64,000 bases of DNA from Deltaproteobacteria bacterium HGW-Deltaproteobacteria-12. GTDB taxonomy: Bacteria; Desulfobacterota; Syntrophia; Syntrophales; Smithellaceae. Where the stretch lies: positions 1 through 64,000 of the forward strand of contig PHBK01000002.1 of the NCBI GenBank assembly GCA_002840565.1, given 5' to 3'. The translations under genes and the position numbers were made by a program. The stretch's first letter is position 1. Each line of letters opens with the position of its first letter. Below the pieces are notes generated by a model that had not been told where the DNA came from, searched no databases, and was given only the letters and a program-made list of their open reading frames with translations. Shown here piece after piece: positions 51,882 to 60,050 of the stretch.

Positions 51882-52549
51882 TAGGCATCGGCTCCGCAGA
51901 ATGTCTGATAAACGATCTCGCTATTGGCGACGGTCGTATTTAAAATAAACAGATGCTTGCCTACGTGGTTCAAATTGCCTGCAGTAGGATTGTCAACGCC
52001 GATTACTTTCTGCCCGGCATTGATATTTCCGTTCGGATGCATGTGGAATGCGGTTTTCCCACCGAGGGCGGTGAATCTTGTCAGCGTCGTCCACTCATCG
52101 ACCGTGGCCTCTTTCCTGATCTGGACGATGATTTCTGTACCCAAATGCGCCGTCGGACCGGTTAGTGCGATATCTATATGGACGACAGCCTCGAAGACAT
52201 TGGTCAGGTCGATTTCAGCACTTTCGACGATTCCTGTCTGTGGGGTAGTCGCTATAACGACCAAGGGTATTGCCGTCCATTCCAGAGCTTGCACATTCTG
52301 CACTTTTGTGACTGTGCTGGCAGTGAAACCAGTTACTTCAGTAACTCGGACTCTGCCATGAACCTGCGAACCGGTCGCTCCATTGTTATTGAATACTACC
52401 CGCGCCGCCGCACAAGCCGCCGGGAGACTCACCGCAAACTGCTCAACGGCCTCGCCTAAATATCCGTCGGCATGGACCGCCCAGATTTCCGAGTTGGCAT
52501 CCTGGGCAAACTGTAAATTGTCAAGAACTTCTATGGTATCGATTGCCAT
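51881..52549 (-). CDS. Phage structural protein of unknown function
   Basis: The 222-residue beta-rich protein has no signal peptide (MAIDTIEVLDNLQFAQDANS start). It shares its last base with the first base of the LamG gene. GKTAFHMHPNGNINAGQK near residue 165 is a distinctive but unassigned segment. It is likely part of the fibre or decoration set with the LamG protein. Confidence 0.55.
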   Translation of the reverse strand: MAIDTIEVLDNLQFAQDANSEIWAVHADGYLGEAVEQFAVSLPAACAAARVVFNNNGATGSQVHGRVRVTEVTGFTASTVTKVQNVQALEWTAIPLVVIATTPQTGIVESAEIDLTNVFEAVVHIDIALTGPTAHLGTEIIVQIRKEATVDEWTTLTRFTALGGKTAFHMHPNGNINAGQKVIGVDNPTAGNLNHVGKHLFILNTTVANSEIVYQTFCGADA

Positions 52550-52567
52550 TTTGTACCTCCGAGAGAG

Positions 52568-54025
52568 TTATTGCATTGTCCCGACGAAACTTGCCTTCGC
52601 CATCGGCGCGTCGCCTATTTGAAAGTCATGGGATGAATATGACCCGGCATATGTGAATGTTATTTTACCGTCAGCATCAGCGGTACAGTAATTATACCCG
52701 TTGCTGATTGAACACCCCGCCCCTGTGATTGTGGATTGCTCTGCTCCGGAAACGCTGACCTTGTACGCCTGTCCCGCCGTAAAGCCACTTATTATGTGTA
52801 CCGGATTTGAAGGAGCCGAAGAACTAGATTCAGACCATTTTTTTCTATCCCCCCAATCAATCACCGCTATGGTAAGGGAGCCCGAAGTTGCGTTTATTTC
52901 CATCGGAACCCCGATCACTTTGTCGGGACCTTGCCGTAAAGATACCGTAGATGTTGAGGCGGCGTAATCAATCACCGTACTTGTTGCCCCGGCAAACGCA
53001 CCTTTATACCCAGTTATTTCTAGGTTCTGACTCCCGGCGGTCTGCGTGAGGCCGATAGAAGATAATACCCCGGCTGAATATGTAGTGTCCCCTATATTGG
53101 TCGCTGACGAAGCTGTAACGCGTATTGCTCCAGAATTATAATATCTCCTTTTATCTACCCACGCCTTTATGAAGCCAATCCACTTATCAGTTTGCTCTTG
53201 CTGTTTCGCTTGACTATTGCTGTATATAAACCCGTTATCTTCCCAAATATATGGTTCAATCGTCCCGAACGCGTAAGAATAATCATAGTACGTCCCGAAG
53301 GCAGTACACTCATAATAATGCAATATTTGCGAAAGGCCGTTTGCTGAATATAATGCATTGACTGTCGTAAATATCCAGTTAGAAACATTCGGCATCACTC
53401 CAATGGAATTCATATTTGAGTGTTGATTGAGATGACGTTCAGGCAGATAAGTGCTGAGCAATCCCATCATGACTTGCGTTTCCGGTTCGCTTCCAGCAGA
53501 TGCACCCATATAGGTGCTCGTACCCGGCGTTGCGCTTCCCGCTGTATATACCCCGTTTGATGGTATTTCTCCCCACCCTGCTGAAAAATTCCGGTTAATG
53601 TTAACGCCGTGATTATTCCATATCTTTTGCCCATCAGAAGCGTCAGGATTAATCTTAGGCACCACAATCCATCTTATCTTTGTGTAAAGCGACGGGTTCG
53701 CGGATAGGTAATTCAGGAAGTCAAGTGCCGCTTTCTGCCCGGAGATTTCATATCCGTGCGTTCCAGCGTCCATCAGGAATGTTTCATAATACCCTGTCGG
53801 ATTGACTATCACCGCGTTAATGTTCTTGCTTCCATAAGATGTCCCTATCTTATTCGCTCCTGTCTTGCATTCCCACGTTGAATTGGCCGTACATAAGTCA
53901 TTCAAGGCCGTTTCGTTTTCAGAATTCGTCAGATACGTCGTAGCTGATGTTTCATAAAACACCCATGCGCCTGAGTTTGACGCCATCAACAAGATAAAAG
54001 CTATTGCAATGATTATCTTCTTCAT
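52568..54025 (-). CDS. Exported M14-type zinc carboxypeptidase
   Basis: The 485-residue protein starts at ATG 54025 with a signal peptide (KKIIIAIAFILLMASNSGAW). The frame extends 26 codons further up, into the preceding gene, without purpose. The M14 metallopeptidase domain shows HGYE (His90, Glu93 as zinc ligands), NINRNF (Asn144, Arg145 for the substrate carboxylate), QHSN (His202 as third zinc ligand) and TIEPYIW (Glu257 as likely catalytic base). A beta-rich C-terminal domain (about 300-485) follows. M14 enzymes trim C-terminal amino acids from peptides, including peptidoglycan stems. An exported copy in a prophage tail region is unusual. Confidence 0.85.
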   Translation of the reverse strand: MKKIIIAIAFILLMASNSGAWVFYETSATTYLTNSENETALNDLCTANSTWECKTGANKIGTSYGSKNINAVIVNPTGYYETFLMDAGTHGYEISGQKAALDFLNYLSANPSLYTKIRWIVVPKINPDASDGQKIWNNHGVNINRNFSAGWGEIPSNGVYTAGSATPGTSTYMGASAGSEPETQVMMGLLSTYLPERHLNQHSNMNSIGVMPNVSNWIFTTVNALYSANGLSQILHYYECTAFGTYYDYSYAFGTIEPYIWEDNGFIYSNSQAKQQEQTDKWIGFIKAWVDKRRYYNSGAIRVTASSATNIGDTTYSAGVLSSIGLTQTAGSQNLEITGYKGAFAGATSTVIDYAASTSTVSLRQGPDKVIGVPMEINATSGSLTIAVIDWGDRKKWSESSSSAPSNPVHIISGFTAGQAYKVSVSGAEQSTITGAGCSISNGYNYCTADADGKITFTYAGSYSSHDFQIGDAPMAKASFVGTMQ

Positions 54026-54032
54026 ATAGTCC

Positions 54033-54881
54033 CTATGGAAGCGTGAACGTTGCTGTGCATGATAGGCCTTTTTGAACAGCCCCGGTGGTAACTGCATCAA
54101 CATCTACGAATATTAAATCACCGGTTGCTACGTCATCATAACTAGTGTTTATTGTTTCATCTGACGCGGTGTATTCGTTATAACTGATCGTCACGCCGGT
54201 GCTAGTCATATTCTGATCAGTCCCGGCTCTTGAGCGCCGTAACACTACCGTTGTTGTTCCTCCGGATGCGCTATTCAGATTGTAAACTGAGCATGTAAAG
54301 TCCGCAAGGTTCATCCCGTTCATGCTCGCAGGGATAGCATACCCTTTCTTGCCATCCCCTGTTGCGGTATCAGTATCACTATCAAATACCGTCCAGTAAA
54401 TATGCTTCTTCGCTACATAGGATTGTCTTATGGCTGCTGGCGTCAAATAAAAGGTATCATTCGATCCGGTGTTCATATCACCATAGGTGGCCTTAGTAAG
54501 GCTTGCCTGGTATCCGCTGCATACGCTGGACGTATCGCAGAACTGCTGCCAAGTGGACCCGTCATAGAAGTATCCATGTGGCGTCGCTCCCATAATGTCC
54601 TGGTCGCCCTTATTCGGGGATATCCTGTGCGCCGTGGTATTGTAGATATTGGCGTAATGGGTACCATCCTCGCCCGCAAACGAGTTTTTGAAGTTGGCAA
54701 AGGTAATCTTCCGGCTGTAGAACGATCCTCCGGAATAATAACTGATCATCAGCAGATCGGCGTCGGCAATAGATGTCGCCTCGGTCAAGCCGCTAATGGC
54801 CTTATCCGCCCCCATTACTGGCGGCGCCACCGACAGAAACACCGCCAGAATTAATGCCGCTAAAATTGATACTTTTTTCAT
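54033..54881 (-). CDS. Tail fibre-like protein with a signal peptide
   Basis: The 282-residue protein starts with a clear signal peptide (KKVSILAALILAVFLSV, cleavage after GAD or MGA). KAISGLTEATSIADADLLMI then follows, the common N-terminal motif of phage tail fibres. The body is Thr/Ser/Gly/Asn-rich with two Cys pairs. Tail proteins normally lack signal peptides, so either it is a moron exported by the lysogen or the hydrophobic segment has another use. It lies eight bases upstream of the M14 peptidase gene, which also has a signal peptide. Confidence 0.65.
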   Translation of the reverse strand: MKKVSILAALILAVFLSVAPPVMGADKAISGLTEATSIADADLLMISYYSGGSFYSRKITFANFKNSFAGEDGTHYANIYNTTAHRISPNKGDQDIMGATPHGYFYDGSTWQQFCDTSSVCSGYQASLTKATYGDMNTGSNDTFYLTPAAIRQSYVAKKHIYWTVFDSDTDTATGDGKKGYAIPASMNGMNLADFTCSVYNLNSASGGTTTVVLRRSRAGTDQNMTSTGVTISYNEYTASDETINTSYDDVATGDLIFVDVDAVTTGAVQKGLSCTATFTLP

Positions 54882-54895
54882 TGTGATACCTCTTT

Positions 54896-54973
54896 TTAAT
54901 CAGCCCCGGTGCGGCATATGCACCACATCATAAATACAAAAGCCGCACATATTGCCGCTATGACAATTAGCAT
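54896..54973 (-). CDS. Possible 25-residue membrane peptide
   Basis: This short frame encodes MLIVIAAICAAFVFMMW followed by a Cys-containing tail. It is a single hydrophobic helix, with a GGTG-type ribosome-binding site just upstream. It fills the gap between two phage genes. It could be a very small membrane protein of the lysis or superinfection-exclusion type, or chance. Confidence 0.35.
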   Translation of the reverse strand: MLIVIAAICAAFVFMMWCICRTGAD

Positions 54974-54983
54974 TTTCCACACC

Positions 54984-55370
54984 CTATGTAGGATCGGCTA
55001 TGCTGATTTTCCACGCCGGGATCGTCACTGTATTGCCTGCCGTCAATGCCTGGGACGTGCAAGTCGTCACATAGAGTAGGGCTGACGCCGATATGTCGCA
55101 CAGTGCTATATGGTCAGCAGTGCCGGACACGTCAATCGTATTGGCCGCTTCTTCGTCGACGGTTGTTTTCCTGCCCGATGTGTCATCGGCGGGGCCGGTA
55201 AATGTCGGGGTTGCACTGTGCGCCAGCGCTTTACCAGCGCCGGTACCCTTGTTGGAATGAGCATGCTCATAGGTAGTCGGTGCGCCTTCACATACCGATA
55301 TCCAATCCACATTGTCTTCCAGATACTGCAATGCCGCATCCAATACGGCATCCGCAACCAATTTAGCCAT
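54984..55370 (-). CDS. Phage protein of unknown function
   Basis: The 128-residue protein begins MAKLVADAVLDAALQYLEDN and has a beta-rich second half (TADHIALCDISASALLYVTT). It overlaps the 60-residue gene upstream by eight bases. Similar small proteins often follow the capsid in transposable and siphovirus genomes and bind at the capsid or neck, but I cannot assign a family. Confidence 0.55.
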   Translation of the reverse strand: MAKLVADAVLDAALQYLEDNVDWISVCEGAPTTYEHAHSNKGTGAGKALAHSATPTFTGPADDTSGRKTTVDEEAANTIDVSGTADHIALCDISASALLYVTTCTSQALTAGNTVTIPAWKISIADPT

Positions 55371-55545
55371 TGCGTGCCTCCTTACGTTTTTCGTTCACTC
55401 TTTCTTCAATACGCGTGAACAGGTCTTTAATATCAATTGCGCCGTCCTGGACTTCAACAATGATGTCGTTTAAAGGCATTCTCATTGATTTTTCCAGCAT
55501 CCGGGCCGCCTTTTTATTTTTTCTTGCCTCTTCTTTCGAAGCCAT
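55363..55545 (-). CDS. Small charged helical phage protein
   Basis: This 60-residue, Lys/Glu/Arg-rich, probably fully helical protein starts MASKEEARKNKKAARML. The ATG follows AAAAGGAGAAAA, a strong ribosome-binding site, so the longer frame up to 55590 is not used. It lies between the capsid gene and the 128-residue gene and overlaps the latter by eight bases. No family is recognised. Confidence 0.6.
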   Translation of the reverse strand: MASKEEARKNKKAARMLEKSMRMPLNDIIVEVQDGAIDIKDLFTRIEERVNEKRKEARNG

Positions 55546-55605
55546 AAGTTTTCTCCTTTTGCAGATTGGTATGCCTGCCGTGCATACCACGGCAGGCCTT
55601 TACCT

Positions 55606-56589
55606 TTATGTAGCGTAGGTGTCTTTGAAAAGGTAGCCGAGAGCGGCGTGCACCTGCACGATATCCGTCTCTTCCGCCACTTCATAAACATCCTGATGTT
55701 CAGCCGGTTCCCGCCAGGTGGTTACGCGTCTGGGCTGGCCGTCGTCGTAAGCAACACGCACCTGCAAGCCCGCCGTAGCGACTTTCAGGCCGAGCGTTTT
55801 GGGACGATGAAAGAGGAACCCCATGCCTTTGCCGGAATTTACTTCCCAGATATTGACACCGGTGAATTCGGTGCCGGTCTTGGTTTCTTTGGCAGTGTTT
55901 TTGATAGCTCTGCCGACCAGGACTTCGTCCAGTTCCAACATTGCGGCCAGCAGTTCTTTGGTCATTACGCCGCGCTGGGTGTATTTGATTTTGTCCAGGA
56001 TGGCTTCACATTCCGCCAGCGCCATATAGGTGGCATCGTCGATCACGAGCACATTAGCTCTTTTGCCGGTGCTGGATTTAATGGCCTTTTTGCCTTTCGT
56101 AATATCGGCCAAAAAGGTATTTGTGGCGCCTGCCGGCGACCACAGTCCTTCGGCATCCTCTCCGCCGACCGCGCCGTCCACCCACGTTCCAGCCGTAATG
56201 AGTGACCCAACACGGATTTCCTTCTTGAGGTCGGTCTTATCCGACGCAAAGGCGATGGCGTCCTCATCCGGTTTAAGAGGCGGCGCGTTTTTCAGCTTGG
56301 AAAAACGGCGGTCTTCGTCGGTGACTTCTTTGGCGAAGGCATATTCTTTCGTGGCGACGGATACTTCGTCGATCTTATATCCGCCACGGTTGGCACGAGT
56401 ACCGGCGGCGCGAATCCCGGCTTCATCCCGGAACCAATCCGCTTTGTTATAGACGGTGATCTTTGCCTTCGGATCGGCGCCATCCAGAATCGGGAAGACG
56501 CGGTCGGCTATATAATCTTCATTTTTGAACGCGATGGATATGTTCTGCAACGGTCCGGAGACCAGCAGGTCTTTTACGTTTGGATCCAT
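55606..56589 (-). CDS. Major capsid protein
   Basis: The 327-residue protein resembles HK97-fold major capsid proteins of Mu-like phages. It begins with a helical N-terminus (LVSGPLQNISIAFKNEDYIADRVFPIL) and continues with KITVYNKADWFRDEA and YKIDEVSVATKEYAFAKEV. The rest is typical of the A and P domains (NVLVIDDATYMALAECEAIL). Its place after the protease/scaffold gene supports the assignment. The ribosome-binding site is AAGGAGG, next to a palindromic repeat. Confidence 0.85.
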   Translation of the reverse strand: MDPNVKDLLVSGPLQNISIAFKNEDYIADRVFPILDGADPKAKITVYNKADWFRDEAGIRAAGTRANRGGYKIDEVSVATKEYAFAKEVTDEDRRFSKLKNAPPLKPDEDAIAFASDKTDLKKEIRVGSLITAGTWVDGAVGGEDAEGLWSPAGATNTFLADITKGKKAIKSSTGKRANVLVIDDATYMALAECEAILDKIKYTQRGVMTKELLAAMLELDEVLVGRAIKNTAKETKTGTEFTGVNIWEVNSGKGMGFLFHRPKTLGLKVATAGLQVRVAYDDGQPRRVTTWREPAEHQDVYEVAEETDIVQVHAALGYLFKDTYAT

Positions 56590-56620
56590 ATTGTTTCCTC
56601 CTTAAAAAGGTTTGGTCTGC

Positions 56621-56651
56621 CTGGGGACACGTAACAAGTACATGTTCCCAG
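56621..56651. repeat. Palindromic repeat element, short diverged copy
   Basis: CTGGGGACA (56621-56629) and TGTTCCCAG (56643-56651) form the same element as at 48403-48433 with one base change in the right arm. It lies between the decoration-like and capsid genes. Confidence 0.75.
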
Positions 56652-56664
56652 GCCACCGGTTATT

Positions 56665-57420
56665 TTAATGAACGACCGTACCCAGAGAGTAAATCGTCAC
56701 TGCTTCCGTTCCGCTGCCGACGTTATCCAAACGGCAGAGGAATCGCTTGCTGTTGTTCTGTGCGATGGTCATGGTGCCGGAAAGCGTCACTCCCGCGCCT
56801 GCCGTCAGGGTGATCGTTTCCGCTGCATCCGCCGTATTGCGAATGGTGAACTCGAAACTGGAACCGACAATTCCACCGGCGAATCCGGCAACAATCAGCG
56901 CGGCTGTCGGAGATACATCACTGCGGTTACCTCCTGCCGGATCCCGGAGGATTAATGCGCCGATCAATTCGGCTGCTGTATAAGTTTTGGCACCGGCGGT
57001 GGCATCCGTTGTGACCGTGGTATTGAACCATCCGGTCTGGGTAATGCCGGGCACCTGGCCAACCAGAAGAACTGAAGCTAATTCGTCTTCTGCGGTGGAT
57101 GCTTCCAGAATCACGGCGCGCGAATAGGCCAGCGCTGCAGCCGCTGTTTTTCCTTTGCCTGCATCCGCTGCGGATACATATTCGGCTTTTACAAAGGCGT
57201 TGACGGCCAGTGCGTCATTCATTTGCAGCTTGCTGACGCCGATGATGCGGACTGCAGCAGCCTCGCCCAATGCGGGGCAATTCTGCAAAATGCCAAGGAG
57301 AGCTTCCGTCTCGTTATCGGGACGCCGTACACCGGTGGAGGTAAGCACGACAAACTTGTACTGATCGTCAACCAGGCTTTCGATAGCCGGGAAGGATAAG
57401 TCTAATATTTTATTTTCCAT
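56665..57420 (-). CDS. Capsid-associated protein, decoration-like
   Basis: The 251-residue protein lies between protease and capsid, where Mu-like phages often place a head decoration or DUF2190-like protein. Two halves are visible. Residues 1-130 are helix-rich (AVNAFVKAEYVSAADAGKGKT). Residues 140-251 are beta-rich (SFEFTIRNTADAAETITLTA, SGTMTIAQNNSKRFLCRL), like a virion surface domain. The assignment rests mainly on context. Downstream, 57421-57511 hold a GC-rich palindromic segment. Confidence 0.6.
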   Translation of the reverse strand: MENKILDLSFPAIESLVDDQYKFVVLTSTGVRRPDNETEALLGILQNCPALGEAAAVRIIGVSKLQMNDALAVNAFVKAEYVSAADAGKGKTAAAALAYSRAVILEASTAEDELASVLLVGQVPGITQTGWFNTTVTTDATAGAKTYTAAELIGALILRDPAGGNRSDVSPTAALIVAGFAGGIVGSSFEFTIRNTADAAETITLTAGAGVTLSGTMTIAQNNSKRFLCRLDNVGSGTEAVTIYSLGTVVH

Positions 57421-57511
57421 CTTTTACTCCTTTTGTTTAATTGGTTAAAAATTTCCGGGTGCATGATCCACCCCCGGCGCAGCGCGCCACCCCTGCCAGC
57501 GGGGGACAGGT

Positions 57512-58720
57512 TTAATCGCCCTGGAACTCGGCTAAGTATTCCTTGGCCAAATCAGCATTCTCCTTCTGCACTTCAGCAAAAGCGGCGCTGTATGTCAGGG
57601 AGTTGTTCTTCTTCATTTTACCCTTTGTAAGCTGGTCGAGCTTTTCGCCTGCCGTGCCGGTTCCGCCCGCGTCTTTCGCCCGTGAGGCGATTTCACCGAA
57701 CTTAATCAACGGCTGGGCGGACTCAATCAGCGCCTTGAAGCGGTCATAAAGTGTTGCCTTTTCTTTTGTTTCGCCGAATTCGATAGTGTCCATCCTTTCG
57801 GCGAAGGCAAAAAGCATCTCCGGCAGGCCGAATTTAACCGTAGCCGGTGTTATTTTGCCAGCTTTGACCATTTGCTCGCAAAAAGCGTCGATCTCGCCCC
57901 TGAGAGCGGACAGGCGCGAAGCGTTGGCCTTTTCCGCAAACTCTGCGGTTACTTTCTCCCGTTCGGCGATTGCAGCCTCTGCTTTGGCTTTTTCAATATC
58001 GGCCTCGCTAAATTGTCCCGAAACGGTCTGCCCGGGTTGTGCCGCCGGGCCGTCGTCGGGTATCTTGGCCATAAATTCTTTCCAGAATGCGGCCAGTTGC
58101 TCTTTAAATTTCATTTCCTTATCCTCCTTTTCCGTATAGTTGGTTTGTTGAATTGCATCGGCCGGCGGGTTGGCTGCCGATCTCAAATCGTCAATTTTCC
58201 AGTCCGGAATGATCCGGTCTGCTGTCTCCTGACCTTCTTTCTCGATAAAATATTCCCTGATCCGACGAAAAATATCGGACAGAGAATTCCAGGTGAACGA
58301 GTCGGAAAACTCGAAGCTGGTTGCTTCGCTCTCGGCAAAAACCACATCAGGCAATCCCTTAACAGCCGGTGGCATAGCTCCCAGGAAGCCGACATGCCGC
58401 AGTGTTCCGTCCGGGTAAAAGGCGGCACTGCGCTTCTTAAAAAGACCTTGCTGCACCATCTGGGCGAACTCCGGCTGGACCTGTTTAAATTTGGCCAGTA
58501 AAAGATTGCCCTGTTTTTTCAGCCCCTCGACCCAGCCATAAGCCGGAGCGTTTAGGTCAGGATGGCCGATGCAGGCGGGTGGCTCATGAACGGCTGCATT
58601 GAACTGAGAGATTGCCTTGTCAATAAGTGCGTTGCCGTCGTGCTCTATTCCCTTGCTGTCTTTTTGTTTGCCGCCCTGGAAAATGGGTATCCAGTCATCA
58701 AACCCTTTAAATTCGGGCAT
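57512..58720 (-). CDS. Mu gpI-like head maturation protease and scaffold
   Basis: The 402-residue protein matches the Mu I protease family. FQGGKQKDSKGIEHDG near the N-terminus, PPACIGHPDLNAPAYGWVEGL (about residues 47-67) with the likely catalytic region, and KKRSAAFYPDGTLRHVGFLGA are family signatures. The C-terminal part (about 200-402) is highly charged and helical and would act as scaffold, as for Mu Z. A short internal start could produce the scaffold alone. It directly follows gpG in the Mu order. Confidence 0.85.
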   Translation of the reverse strand: MPEFKGFDDWIPIFQGGKQKDSKGIEHDGNALIDKAISQFNAAVHEPPACIGHPDLNAPAYGWVEGLKKQGNLLLAKFKQVQPEFAQMVQQGLFKKRSAAFYPDGTLRHVGFLGAMPPAVKGLPDVVFAESEATSFEFSDSFTWNSLSDIFRRIREYFIEKEGQETADRIIPDWKIDDLRSAANPPADAIQQTNYTEKEDKEMKFKEQLAAFWKEFMAKIPDDGPAAQPGQTVSGQFSEADIEKAKAEAAIAEREKVTAEFAEKANASRLSALRGEIDAFCEQMVKAGKITPATVKFGLPEMLFAFAERMDTIEFGETKEKATLYDRFKALIESAQPLIKFGEIASRAKDAGGTGTAGEKLDQLTKGKMKKNNSLTYSAAFAEVQKENADLAKEYLAEFQGD

Positions 58721-58725
58721 GTTTA

Positions 58726-59232
58726 TTACCTCCCTGCGATGTATTCGTTGATGATGCTGATAATCTCATTGCTGTTTGCCTCGCTCAAACCCAGGAACGG
58801 GCGCGCGGGGATAACCGATCCCGGATGACGCACCTGCTTAAATAGGCCGTAAGGCGTTTTAAGGGCCTTCTTATTACGGGGCCGGATAATGTGCTCCGCC
58901 GTCCGTCCGCCGAGCTGGTGAATAGCCGCATAAACTTTGTTTGTCCCGATGGCGACGGCATTATTGCCAATCATCTGATAGCGTATGCTGTCCCGGAGAT
59001 GGTCAGTTACCCGCAATGTACCGCGCCGTTTCGGGTTCTTCGCTTTCGGTGCCGCCCAGGGCGTGCCGTCCGGTGCGGGTCCTCCAGCATTAAAACGGCG
59101 TTTGGTCTGTTCGACCACCCGGTCGCCGATGGCCTTCATAATCGGCGACATGTTCGACATTCGCGCCGATATTTCCCGGAGTCGCTCCCTAACGGCGTCA
59201 GCTCCGTCCATTTTGATTGTTATTTCAAACAT
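58726..59232 (-). CDS. Mu gpG-like virion morphogenesis protein
   Basis: The 168-residue protein starts at ATG 59232 after GGAAGGATT. The start lies inside the end of the head morphogenesis gene, with an eight-base overlap. The body matches the phage virion morphogenesis (Mu gpG) family: RFNAGGPAPDGTPWAAPK (about residues 46-63), LRDSIRYQM, and the end IPARPFLGLSEANSNEII. It is involved in head or neck assembly. Confidence 0.88.
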   Translation of the reverse strand: MFEITIKMDGADAVRERLREISARMSNMSPIMKAIGDRVVEQTKRRFNAGGPAPDGTPWAAPKAKNPKRRGTLRVTDHLRDSIRYQMIGNNAVAIGTNKVYAAIHQLGGRTAEHIIRPRNKKALKTPYGLFKQVRHPGSVIPARPFLGLSEANSNEIISIINEYIAGR

Positions 59233-60050
59233 TAAATCCTTCCATTTCTTCCTGCAATTTAGCGGCGATATCCACCGGCAATCTTGCAAATACATCTGCT
59301 AAAATCTTGTGCGTTTGCGTGGCAGCCGCTTCTCCAACATTGTAGCCCCAGCCTTTGTCGATCCCTACCGGTTCGCCGGTTTTCGGGTTCCTGGGCGAGG
59401 GCGGCGCTTCACCGAGTCCCTGTTCCTGAGCCTTTGCATACTCGCTGCGCGTCGATCCGAAAACGCGGCATTTGCAGCCCCAGCCATTGGGCGGGTAATG
59501 GGTCTGCCACCAGGGATCATCTGCCGAGAGCGTCAGCCCGTCCCAGGCTAAATGCTCCGGTCTTGGCACCTTGCTGTCGCCGTGCTTGTAGGTCAAATAC
59601 GGCAGAACCTGTAATTGCTCCGGATCAGTGAGCTGAGCCCAGCGCCCGGCGGCATAGGACGTCCGAACGTTGGTGGAGTAAATGAGCTCGCTGCGCCAGT
59701 TCCGCGAACCGTTGTAACTCCAGCCGTGGGTGGCTACGATGCGGTCAAAGTCTTTTTGAAAATCGGCCAGGGTGGTTCCTTTTGTGATCGCCTTTTCCAC
59801 CGCGGTGCGGAAATCAGCTAGGAGATCGGCTTTGTTGGCGCCTGCTACCATGAAACCTTTGGCATGCTGAGCTTTCCAGATATCGTCCCACTTGCGGGTC
59901 GGAATATTCAGCTTGTTTTGAAAGAACGTATTCTGCTCGGTAAAGGGCAGTTTAAAAACTGTTAAAAGCTCAGGTTCTACCTCGCCTTCGGCGAATGCAT
60001 GGATTCCCTGGTCAAGCCAGGGAATGACAGTGCTAAATTTCAGGCTTTTT
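59225..60050 (-). CDS. Mu gp30-like head morphogenesis protein, start codon apparently lost
   Basis: The frame is open from 60050 to 59225 (about 275 codons) and matches the SPP1 gp7/Mu gp30 head morphogenesis family. It has LPFTEQNTFFQNKLNIPTRKW, DDIWKAQHAKGFMVAGANK, a YSTNVRTSYAAGRW segment, and the C-terminal zinc-binding-like WGCKCRV. Between the repeat-derived 5' part and ATG 59851 there is no ATG, GTG or TTG. Yet conserved residues lie upstream of 59851, so a start there would lose about 35-45 family residues. The 5' part (60000-60050) is a palindromic repeat. The original N-terminus was probably replaced. Translation may begin at a weak codon or at 59851. Confidence 0.7.
60003..60025. 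repeat. Palindromic repeat at the portal/head morphogenesis junction
   Basis: ATTCCCTGG (60003-60011) and CCAGGGAAT (60017-60025) form perfect 9-bp arms around TCAAG. Sequences of this form (GGATTCCC...GGGAATGAC) are common dispersed repeats in bacterial genomes. It lies in the 5' part of the head morphogenesis frame. Confidence 0.75.

Noticed and set aside
52568..54103. Longer start for the M14 peptidase at 54103
   Set aside because: The extra 26 residues overlap the preceding gene and would bury the clear signal peptide that begins at ATG 54025.
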